The notes under the pieces are model-generated. The model was not told the origin of the DNA, ran no database searches, and saw only the letters and a program-made list of their open reading frames with translations. A stretch of DNA of 19,411 bases from an uncultured Collinsella sp. (GTDB lineage: Bacteria > Actinomycetota > Coriobacteriia > Coriobacteriales > Coriobacteriaceae), in assembly GCA_959026535.1 (NCBI GenBank), contig CAUFMB010000040.1:1-19411 (forward strand). The letters run 5' to 3'. The translations under genes and the position numbers were made by a program. Shown here piece by piece: positions 14,119 to 19,411 of the stretch (position 1 is the first letter of the stretch; every line of letters begins with the position of its first letter).

Positions 14119-14817
14119 GTGGGCGAACCGAAGATCGTGGTGGTCGACTACCACAAGGGCAATCTGTCGAGCGTCGTGCGCGGGCTTGCGCGCGCCGGTG
14201 CCGTTGCCTGCACGTCGGACGTTCCGGAGCAGATTCGTAACGCCGACGGCTTGGTCATCCCGGGCGTGGGCGCGTTCTATGACGCGATCGCCTTTATGCG
14301 TGAGAGCGGCGAGGCAGACGCGGTGCTCGATGCCGTGGCCGCCGGAACTCCGCTGCTCGGCATCTGCCTGGGCCTTCAGCTGTTTTTTGAGCGCGGCAAC
14401 GAGGGCATGCCGGCGGACACGGGCGCGGTTGTGGATGACGCTCCCGAGCAGGTCGGTGGCCCTTGGGTCGATGGCCTGGGCATCATGCGCGGCTCGTGCA
14501 CACGCTTGGAATCGAGCCGTCTGAAGGTACCGCACGTGGGCTGGGACCAAGTGCATATGACGCCCGCCGGTACGGCCGATCCGCTGCTCGCCGGCTTTGC
14601 CGAGGGCGCCAACATGTACTTCACCCACAGCTACGCGGTGGCTGACGACGCCGATGTCGCCGATGTCTTGGCACGCACGCACTACACGCGGAGCTTCCCG
14701 TGCATCGTGCGCCACGGCAACGTGTGGGGCTGCCAGTTCCATCCCGAGAAATCCTCTGCGCTGGGTCAGCGCATTCTTAAGAACTTCGTGAGCATCGTCG
14801 AGGAGGCCGGCCGATGA
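14119..14817 (+). CDS. hisH: Imidazole glycerol phosphate synthase, glutaminase subunit
   Basis: A class I glutamine amidotransferase (232 residues from the GTG start) that feeds ammonia to HisF. The nucleophile Cys83 lies in LLGICLGLQLF and the His208/Glu210 pair in CQFHPEKSS; PGVGAFYDA forms part of the oxyanion region. Start choice is uncertain: GTG at 14119 has AAAGGGAGG upstream (GGAGG at 14109-14113, 5 nt spacing) and gives the usual short N-terminus MGEPKIVVVDYHKGN; an in-frame TTG at 14092 with AAGGGG at 14079-14084 would add nine charged residues. The stop overlaps the hisA start by 4 nt (ATGA). Confidence 0.93.
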   Translation: MGEPKIVVVDYHKGNLSSVVRGLARAGAVACTSDVPEQIRNADGLVIPGVGAFYDAIAFMRESGEADAVLDAVAAGTPLLGICLGLQLFFERGNEGMPADTGAVVDDAPEQVGGPWVDGLGIMRGSCTRLESSRLKVPHVGWDQVHMTPAGTADPLLAGFAEGANMYFTHSYAVADDADVADVLARTHYTRSFPCIVRHGNVWGCQFHPEKSSALGQRILKNFVSIVEEAGR

Positions 14818-15557
14818 TCCTGTTTCCCGCAATCGATTTGATCGGCGGCAAGGTCGTGCGCCTGGAGCGCGGCGACCGGAGCCGCTGCAAGGTATATTCT
14901 GACGACCCCGTGGCCATTGCCCGCTCCTTTGCCGAGCAGGGCGCGAACTGGGTGCACGTCGTCGACCTGTCCGCTGCCTTTGGCGAGGACGAGGACACGT
15001 GCGCTGCCAACTCGGCGGCGATTAAGGGCATCTGCGGCATCGACGGTCTGTCTGTGGACGTGGGCGGCGGCGTTCGCTCGCTTGCACGCATCGACGAGCT
15101 GGCCGGCTACGGCGCGCGTCGCATCGCACTGGGCACGGTGCTCGTGACCGAGCCGGGTTTTGCCGAGGTGGCGGCCCAAGGCTTTGGTGAGTTGCTGGTG
15201 GCAGACATCGCCGCGCGCGACGGTCAGGTCAAGGTGAACGGCTGGCGTGATGGCGCGGGCGTGTCACTCGACGATGCCGTGGCACAGCTCACCGAGCTGG
15301 GCTTCAAGCACCTGGTGTACACCGACATCGCGCGCGACGGCATGCAGACGGGCATCGACGTGGCGACGTATCGCCACGTGGCCGAGGTCGCGGGCTTTCC
15401 CGTCGTGGCGTCGGGCGGCATCTCGACGCTCGACGACATCCGCGCACTGGCCGCGGTGGGTGAGGACGCGATTGAAGGTGCCATTACCGGTCGCGCGCTC
15501 TACGAGGGCAACTTTACGTTGGCCCAGGCACTGGACGCCGTCCGAGGGGAGGAGTAG
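14814..15557 (+). CDS. hisA: ProFAR isomerase
   Basis: A 247-residue (beta/alpha)8 barrel catalysing the Amadori rearrangement of ProFAR to PRFAR. Catalytic Asp8 (FPAIDLIGG) and Asp171 (YTDIARDGM) occupy the symmetry-related positions, and the phosphate-binding loops VDVGGGVRS (81-89) and ASGGIST (199-205) are intact. The start overlaps the hisH stop; AGGAGG at 14801-14806 is 7 nt upstream. In some actinobacteria this gene (priA) also does the TrpF reaction; the sequence alone does not settle that here. hisF begins 3 bp after the stop. Confidence 0.95.
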   Translation: MILFPAIDLIGGKVVRLERGDRSRCKVYSDDPVAIARSFAEQGANWVHVVDLSAAFGEDEDTCAANSAAIKGICGIDGLSVDVGGGVRSLARIDELAGYGARRIALGTVLVTEPGFAEVAAQGFGELLVADIAARDGQVKVNGWRDGAGVSLDDAVAQLTELGFKHLVYTDIARDGMQTGIDVATYRHVAEVAGFPVVASGGISTLDDIRALAAVGEDAIEGAITGRALYEGNFTLAQALDAVRGEE

Positions 15558-15560
15558 CCC

Positions 15561-16343
15561 ATGCTTACCAAACGCGTGATTCCCTGCCTGGATGTTAAGG
15601 ACGGCTGCGTGGTCAAGGGCGTCAACTTTGTGAGCCTGCGCGATGCTGGCGACCCGGTGGAGCTGGCCCGCGCCTACGACCGCGAGGGTGCGGACGAGGT
15701 CGTCTTCCTGGACATTACCGCCACAAGCGACAACCGTGCGACGACTATCGAGATGGCGGCGCATGCTGCTGAGGAGCTGGCCATTCCCTATACCGTGGGC
15801 GGCGGCTTTCGCGACTTGGCGGGCATGCGGACCATGGTTGCCGCCGGCGCCGACAAGGTGTCGCTTAACTCTGCCGCCGTGCGCGACCCGTCGTTGATCA
15901 GCCAGGCCGCCGCGGCGTTTGGCAGCCAGGCCGTGGTCGTGGCGATCGATGCCAAGCGTGTTGGTTTGCCTGGTGAGCCGGGAGCCGACAAGTGGGAGGT
16001 CTTTACCGCGGGCGGCCGCAACGCCACGGGTATCGACGCGGTGGCGTGGGCCGAGGAGGCGGCTCGTCGCGGTGCCGGCGAGATCCTACTGACCAGCATG
16101 GATCGCGACGGCACCAAGGCCGGCTTTGACCTGGCACTCACCCGTGCCGTGGCGCGCGCGGTGCCGATTCCCGTTATTGCGAGCGGCGGCGTGGGTACGC
16201 TCGAGCATTTTGCCGAGGGTGTGATCGAGGGCGAAGCCGATGCCGTGCTGGCGGCGAGCGTCTTTCACTTTGGGACGTTCAGCATTCGCCAGGTGAAGGA
16301 GTATATGGCGTCGCAGGGTATTCCTGTGAGGTTGGACTTTTAG
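15561..16343 (+). CDS. hisF: Imidazole glycerol phosphate synthase, cyclase subunit
   Basis: A 260-residue (beta/alpha)8 barrel that closes the imidazole ring using ammonia from HisH. Catalytic Asp11 is in IPCLDVKDG and Asp130 in VVAIDAKRV; TVGGGFRDL (78-86) and DRDGTKAGFD (181-190) are family hallmarks, and the N-terminal face that docks HisH is complete. GGGGAGGAG at 15546-15554 precedes the ATG at 15561. It is followed by a 142-bp gap holding a large palindromic element, the only sizeable break in the second half of the operon. Confidence 0.96.
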   Translation: MLTKRVIPCLDVKDGCVVKGVNFVSLRDAGDPVELARAYDREGADEVVFLDITATSDNRATTIEMAAHAAEELAIPYTVGGGFRDLAGMRTMVAAGADKVSLNSAAVRDPSLISQAAAAFGSQAVVVAIDAKRVGLPGEPGADKWEVFTAGGRNATGIDAVAWAEEAARRGAGEILLTSMDRDGTKAGFDLALTRAVARAVPIPVIASGGVGTLEHFAEGVIEGEADAVLAASVFHFGTFSIRQVKEYMASQGIPVRLDF

Positions 16344-16356
16344 CGCTGCGGCTTGC

Positions 16357-16443
16357 CCAGGCACCCGACCTTCCGGCTCCAACCCTCCTCGCGTACTTAA
16401 GTACGCATCGTCGGGCTTGTCGCTCGGAATCTCGGGCACCTGG
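16357..16443. repeat. Large imperfect palindromic element between hisF and hisI
   Basis: Centred on the perfect 16-bp palindrome GCGTACTTAAGTACGC (16391-16406), the flanks also mirror each other: CCAGGCACCCGA (16357-16368) against TCGGGCACCTGG (16432-16443), and TTCCG (16371-16375) against CGGAA (16425-16429). The element could fold into a long hairpin in the his mRNA. Its structure resembles intergenic palindromic repeats (REP- or MITE-like); copy number in the genome is unknown. Confidence 0.65.
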
Positions 16444-16485
16444 ACAACCCTCGCCGACCGGCGATGTTTAAATTGGGGAATTGAA

Positions 16486-16815
16486 ATGAGAGAAATTACT
16501 ACTCCAGCGGATCTTACATACGACGCCAAGGGGCTGATTCCTTGTGTGGTTCAGCAGTATGACACCGGCGAGGTGCTTATGGTTGCCTGGATGAACGAGG
16601 AGTCGGTGGGGTTGACGCTCAAGACCGGCACCACGTGGTTTTGGAGCCGCAGCCGTCAGGAGCTCTGGAATAAGGGAGCGACGAGCGGCAATATGCAGGA
16701 GGTCAAGGAGCTCTGGGCCGACTGCGATAGCGATACGCTGCTGGTCAAGGTCGACTCGCCGGGTCCGGCCTGCCACACCGGCAGCCGTACCTGCTTCTTT
16801 AAGAAACTCGCGTAG
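16486..16815 (+). CDS. hisI: Phosphoribosyl-AMP cyclohydrolase
   Basis: A 109-residue metal-dependent enzyme that opens the adenine ring of phosphoribosyl-AMP. Family motifs are SRSRQELWNKGATSGN (54-69), the metal-site ADCDSDTLLVKV (78-89, Asp79/Asp81/Asp83 with Cys80) and ACHTGSRTCFF with Cys96 and Cys103. The ATG at 16486 has GGGGA at 16475-16479 6 nt upstream; the frame is open back to 16417 but that stretch lies in the palindromic element and carries no homology. It is separate from hisE, unlike the fused hisIE of many bacteria. Confidence 0.96.
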   Translation: MREITTPADLTYDAKGLIPCVVQQYDTGEVLMVAWMNEESVGLTLKTGTTWFWSRSRQELWNKGATSGNMQEVKELWADCDSDTLLVKVDSPGPACHTGSRTCFFKKLA

Positions 16816-16860
16816 GGCGGGCGCTCGATTAGACGCTCGGCCACCAGAAAGGATTGAACT

Positions 16861-17178
16861 ATGGGTGTGCGCACCGCGAATGTTCAGGATGGAAATATCG
16901 GCGAGACGCTGACGGGCCTGGCCGAGGTGATTCACGGTCGTCGTGAAGCATCGCCGCAGGAGAGCTATACCGCTCGTTTGCTGACCGACGTCGAGGATGA
17001 GCTGCTCAAGAAGCTTGCCGAGGAGTCGAGCGAGGTGATCATGGCCTGCAAGGATAACGATCACGATCACATCCGCTACGAGGCCGGCGACCTGGTCTAC
17101 CACCTGCTCGTAACCCTTGAGCGCTACGGTATCACCCTCGACGAGCTTGCCGGCGAACTCAACGCCCGCCGCCACTAG
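16861..17178 (+). CDS. hisE: Phosphoribosyl-ATP pyrophosphatase
   Basis: A 105-residue all-alpha pyrophosphatase converting phosphoribosyl-ATP to phosphoribosyl-AMP, the second step of the pathway. The MazG-like metal-binding pattern is visible as KKLAEESSEVIMACK (50-64; Glu54, Glu55, Glu58) and EAGDLVYHLLV (74-84; Glu74, Asp77). AGAAAGGA at 16846-16853 precedes the ATG by 7 nt. It is the last gene of the operon, 45 bp after hisI, and converges with the phosphatase gene on the other strand only 27 bp away. Confidence 0.96.
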   Translation: MGVRTANVQDGNIGETLTGLAEVIHGRREASPQESYTARLLTDVEDELLKKLAEESSEVIMACKDNDHDHIRYEAGDLVYHLLVTLERYGITLDELAGELNARRH

Positions 17179-17206
17179 TCATTGGGGACGTTCTTAAACG
17201 ACTAGT
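17174..17206. repeat. Inverted repeat between convergent hisE and phosphatase genes
   Basis: ACTAGTC at 17174-17180 and GACTAGT at 17200-17206 are exact reverse complements with a 19-nt loop, overlapping the stop codon of hisE and ending at the stop codon of the minus-strand gene. There is no T-run, so it is at best a weak bidirectional stop. The loop contains GGGGACGTTCTTAAAC, which looks like a repeat-type sequence. Confidence 0.4.
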
Positions 17207-18117
17207 TAGGCGAGGGGTGTGGACTCCCATTCTCCGGTGAGGTGGGGGATGTCGAAGGTTCGATAACCGCAGTCGTAGGCGTGGGCCTGGGCCTCGCGGA
17301 TGATCCAGCAGATATCACAGGCGCGGTGCGCGTCCGAGCCAAAGGTGATCGGCACTTCGGCATGGGCAAAGCGGCGCAAAAGGCCGGTCGCGGGGTAGTA
17401 GTCGTCGAGCCCCTTGCGCGGTGCGGCCGTCGAGACCTCAACGCGGCGGCCCGTGTCGTGTGCACACTCTGCCATCTGCTTCCAGAGCGGTGCGGGGTCA
17501 AAATCGGGTGCAAAGCCCTCCTTCGAAAAGCGCATGACCAGGTCGGGGTGAGCCATTACATCAAAGTTGAGCGGGCTCTCGCAGGCGCGGCACCAGTCAT
17601 CGACATAGCGCTCCCACACGCCGCGTACGTCTAAGTTTTCCCAAACATGCAGGTTGGTGTCATCGTCGATCCAACCGCAAAGGGAATCGGGTGTATCAGG
17701 ACGAGCGACGTCCTCCGTCCCCGCCGTGCCCGCAGCACCTGCCGCAATATCGCCTGGGTTGCCAATCCAATGCACGCTGCCCAGGAGTACGACGGCGCCC
17801 TGGGACCAGCGCTCAACCAAAGGCTCGCAGCCCTCGTACCAATCGCATTCAAAGCCATAGATAAAGCTGAGCTCCGGCGCAATCTGCGCGGCAAGCTTGC
17901 GAGCATCCTCAAAAGCCAGACGATGTGCCGGCAGGTCGCCCTCAGTAACCTGCACTTCGCAGTTGGCATCCATGCTGGCGGGCAAGGTGAGGTGGTCGGT
18001 CGAGACCATGGCACGGCACCCGGCCGCGGCAGCGGCACGGACGTTGTCCTCAAACGAGGCATGCCCGTCCGAAAACGAGGTGTGGGTGTGGCAATCGACC
18101 AGCGGGCAAGCAGACAT
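17206..18117 (-). CDS. hisJ: PHP-family histidinol-phosphatase (HisK/HisJ type)
   Basis: A 303-residue metal-dependent phosphoesterase of the PHP family. The expected metal ligands occur in order: His10 and His12 (DCHTHTSFSDG), Asp17, His42 (STDHL), Glu90 (GFECDW), His116 (GSVHW), His190 (MAHPDL), and Asp262 with His264 (FGSDAHR). This pattern and the length match histidinol-phosphate phosphatases. The monofunctional HisB next door lacks a phosphatase domain, so this gene is the natural supplier of the missing step. The ATG (complement of 18115-18117) has AAAGGAG 5 nt upstream. It is transcribed toward the his operon, so it is separately promoted; a possible -10 TACAAT lies at 18150-18155 on the minus strand. 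Other PHP phosphoesterase activities are possible. Confidence 0.87.
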   Translation of the reverse strand: MSACPLVDCHTHTSFSDGHASFEDNVRAAAAAGCRAMVSTDHLTLPASMDANCEVQVTEGDLPAHRLAFEDARKLAAQIAPELSFIYGFECDWYEGCEPLVERWSQGAVVLLGSVHWIGNPGDIAAGAAGTAGTEDVARPDTPDSLCGWIDDDTNLHVWENLDVRGVWERYVDDWCRACESPLNFDVMAHPDLVMRFSKEGFAPDFDPAPLWKQMAECAHDTGRRVEVSTAAPRKGLDDYYPATGLLRRFAHAEVPITFGSDAHRACDICWIIREAQAHAYDCGYRTFDIPHLTGEWESTPLA

Positions 18118-18457
18118 GGCGGCTCCTTTGCGTCAAGCGAATCCGCTTCATTGTAATGGCGCAGCTCTCAACACGCCGGACACGCCGGGGGTCGAAATCG
18201 ATTGGAAAGGCTGCGCGACGCGCGGTGCGGCCTCGCTTGCGCTCTCAAAACGTGTACATCAGCCTCCAAAAGCTGCAAAAAATGACATGTTTGGAGGCTG
18301 GCGTACACGTTTGAGTGGAGCGGGCCGGCATTGGAGCGCGCCAGCACTTGCGCCCAGCAAAAGTCGCACCTATCCCATGACGCCGCCCCTGCGCCGCCCG
18401 CGATGTGCTAGCGTTTGGATGAACAAAACGAGCCCGCGCGGAAAGGAGCCGGACCGT
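18118..18457. other. 340-bp non-coding divergent region
   Basis: This separates the divergently transcribed phosphatase (minus) and LarC-like (plus) genes. It holds the phosphatase ribosome site (complement of 18123-18129), a possible minus-strand -10 (TACAAT, 18150-18155), the palindromic element at 18244-18315, and on the plus strand an extended -10-like TGCTAGCGT at 18406-18414 plus the ribosome site GAAAGGAG at 18441-18448. The plus-strand frame stays open through the region but shows no protein-like features. Confidence 0.6.
18244..18315. repeat. 72-bp palindromic element (long stem-loop)
   Basis: The left arm at 18244-18270 and right arm at 18290-18315 are reverse complements over about 25 bp, with one unpaired A and a 2-bp mismatch. 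Matching blocks include CAGCCTCCAAA (18260-18270) with TTTGGAGGCTG (18290-18300), and CGTGTAC (18251-18257) with GTACACG (18303-18309). The 19-nt loop is A-rich. No T-run follows, so it is not a standard terminator; a mobile palindromic repeat, a protein-binding site or a structured RNA are possible. Confidence 0.7.
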
Positions 18458-18943
18458 ATGCCATGCGATAGCACATCCCCGCTGTCCCGCGAGACCGATG
18501 CGCCCGAAACCATCGTCAGGCTGGAGTGCGACATCGACGATGCGTCGCCCGAGGTGCTCGCCTATGCCGCCGACCGCCTGCGCGAGGCCGGCGCCCGCGA
18601 GGTGCACTGGCTGCCCCTCTACTGCAAGAAAGGCCGCCCCGGCTGGCAGCTGCAGGTGATCTGCTCGCACGAGGATATCGAGCGCCTACAGACGATTATC
18701 TTTTTGGAGACCACGACCAACGCCGTTCGTCGCCAGGTGATGGAACGCGTCTGCCTGCCGCGTCGTTTTGAGCAGGTAGCGACGCCTTGGGGCGAGGTGG
18801 CCGTCAAAGTAGCCACCCTGCCCGACGGCAGCGAGCGCGCGGCACCCGAGTACGAGGATTGTGCCCGTCTTGCCCGCGAGCACAACGCGCCGCTCCAGCG
18901 CGTGATGCAGGCGGCTCAGAGCGCGGCGCTGCGATTTGAGTGA
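18458..18943 (+). CDS. larC: Free-standing LarC C-terminal domain protein (nickel-pincer cofactor family)
   Basis: A 161-residue protein matching only the C-terminal part of LarC (DUF111). Family hallmarks are LECDIDDASPEVLAYAADRL (24-43), the CKKGRPGWQL segment, FLETTTNAVRRQ, LPRRFEQVATPWGEV and PEYEDCARLARE near the end. LarC is a CTP-dependent nickel-inserting enzyme that completes the nickel-pincer cofactor of lactate racemase. In some bacteria LarC is made from two frames, LarC1 and LarC2, joined by frameshifting; here the upstream 340 bp hold no LarC1-like sequence, so this is an orphan LarC2-like unit. ATG 18458 follows GAAAGGAG (18441-18448) with 9 nt spacing. Whether it still inserts nickel is unknown. 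Confidence 0.85.
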   Translation: MPCDSTSPLSRETDAPETIVRLECDIDDASPEVLAYAADRLREAGAREVHWLPLYCKKGRPGWQLQVICSHEDIERLQTIIFLETTTNAVRRQVMERVCLPRRFEQVATPWGEVAVKVATLPDGSERAAPEYEDCARLAREHNAPLQRVMQAAQSAALRFE

Positions 18944-18998
18944 TGCGGGCGAGTGACGTGCCGCGCCAATCCAATTAACCCCACCGAAAGGACCACCC

Positions 18999-19411
18999 AT
19001 GAAATACCTCATCGCCTCCGACATCCACGGCTCGGCATACTGGACCGAGCGCCTGGTCGCCGCTATCGAATCCGAGCAGCCCGACCGCATCGTTCTGCTG
19101 GGCGACCTGCTCTACCACGGCCCGCGCAACGACCTGCCGCGCGACTATGCCCCCAAGCGTGTGATTCCGCTGCTCAACGCCCTGGCCGACCGCATCATCG
19201 CGGTGCGCGGCAACTGCGACGCCGAGGTCGACCAGATGGTCCTCGACTTCCCCGTCATGGCCGACTACGCCACGCTGTTCGACGAGACCGGCCGCGAGCT
19301 GTTCCTGACGCATGGCCACGTCTTTGGCGCTGGCATGCATAACAGCGTTGATCACGCGCCCGCGCCGCTGCCGAGTCGGCGGGTCTTTCGCTGTACCAGT
19401 ACCTGGGCGGC
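18999..19411 (+). CDS. yfcE: YfcE-type metallophosphodiesterase, partial, with non-native end
   Basis: The N-terminal part of a calcineurin-like phosphodiesterase of the YfcE/MJ0936 family (about 180 residues when whole). Metal-binding motifs are DIHG (8-11), LGDLLYHGPRN (34-44), RGNCDAEVD (70-78) and THGHVFG (104-110). GAAAGGA at 18986-18992 precedes the ATG by 6 nt. The closing GHTH motif is missing: after about residue 119 (near 19355-19366) the frame reads APLPSRRVFRCTSTWAA, which does not fit the family, while another frame reads as enolase. The frame runs off the window. I regard everything after about 19360 as not belonging to this gene. Confidence 0.88.
   Translation, partial: MKYLIASDIHGSAYWTERLVAAIESEQPDRIVLLGDLLYHGPRNDLPRDYAPKRVIPLLNALADRIIAVRGNCDAEVDQMVLDFPVMADYATLFDETGRELFLTHGHVFGAGMHNSVDHAPAPLPSRRVFRCTSTWA
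19358..19411 (+). pseudogene. eno: Internal enolase fragment at the window end
   Basis: In the frame starting at 19358 the last 54 bases encode ARAAAESAGLSLYQYLGG, which matches the highly conserved enolase segment around residues 110-130 (in Bacillus enolase: ARAAAD, then LYQYLGG). The frame has a stop at 19349-19351, and there is no start or upstream enolase sequence. It is joined directly to yfcE, so it looks like a chimeric contig end rather than a real gene piece. Confidence 0.7.

Noticed and set aside
13273..14832. A 519-codon minus-strand open frame opposite hisC, hisB and hisH
   Set aside because: The plus strand carries complete, motif-bearing his genes here; the antisense frame has low-complexity His/Ala/Arg composition and no ribosome site that stands out.
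16417..16485. An upstream extension of hisI
   Set aside because: It lies partly in the palindromic element and the added residues do not resemble HisI; GGGGA precedes the ATG at 16486.
16357..18315. CRISPR array
   Set aside because: The palindromic elements are single and unlike each other; there are no regularly spaced direct repeats and no cas genes.
17897..18457. An upstream extension of the LarC-like gene by 187 codons
   Set aside because: The extension overlaps the opposite-strand phosphatase gene and the palindromic element and has no LarC N-terminal features; the ATG at 18458 has a good ribosome site.

Overview
The window is GC-rich, densely coding DNA from one strand of what is most likely a gut Coriobacteriia (actinobacterial) genome, probably Collinsella or a close relative. 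That assignment is inference from base composition, strong C/G-ending codon use in the most biased genes, strong AGGAGG-type ribosome sites, and gene content (mannose-family PTS modules with sugar-deglycase genes beside a compact his operon with separate hisI and hisE). No rRNA or tRNA was seen to confirm it.

Left part (1-8938): two related catabolic modules stand in tandem. Module 1 is the 3' end of a SIS-domain deglycase gene, then PTS EIIA, EIIB, EIIC and EIID, closed by a terminator. An MFS transporter follows. Module 2 has its own promoter with a perfect inverted repeat, then a complete SIS deglycase, an internal terminator-like hairpin, EIIA, EIIB, EIIC, EIID, another terminator, and a TIM-barrel epimerase that resembles fructoselysine 3-epimerase FrlC. 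The reading I favour is uptake and phosphorylation of glycated amino acids (Amadori products such as fructoselysine) by the PTS, cleavage by FrlB/GfrF-like deglycases to hexose-6-phosphate plus amino acid, and epimerisation of psicoselysine-type isomers by the FrlC-like enzyme. No separate kinase is present, as expected if the PTS phosphorylates the substrate.

Middle part (9027-18117): a complete histidine pathway. The plus-strand operon is hisZ-hisG (fused in one polypeptide), hisD, hisC, hisB, hisH, hisA, hisF, hisI and hisE. Because HisB is only the dehydratase, the missing histidinol-phosphate phosphatase is supplied by a PHP-family gene that converges on the operon from the minus strand. 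A terminator-like hairpin lies between hisZG and hisD, and a large palindromic element lies between hisF and hisI.

Right part (18118-19411): a 340-bp non-coding stretch with a strong 72-bp palindromic element, a small free-standing LarC C-terminal domain gene, and the start of a YfcE-type phosphodiesterase. The last ~54 bases are in another frame and read as an internal piece of enolase, so the right end looks like a chimeric contig end. The left end starts with exactly 55 bases identical to the paralogous SIS gene at 5191-5245, which is typical of an assembly break in a repeat.
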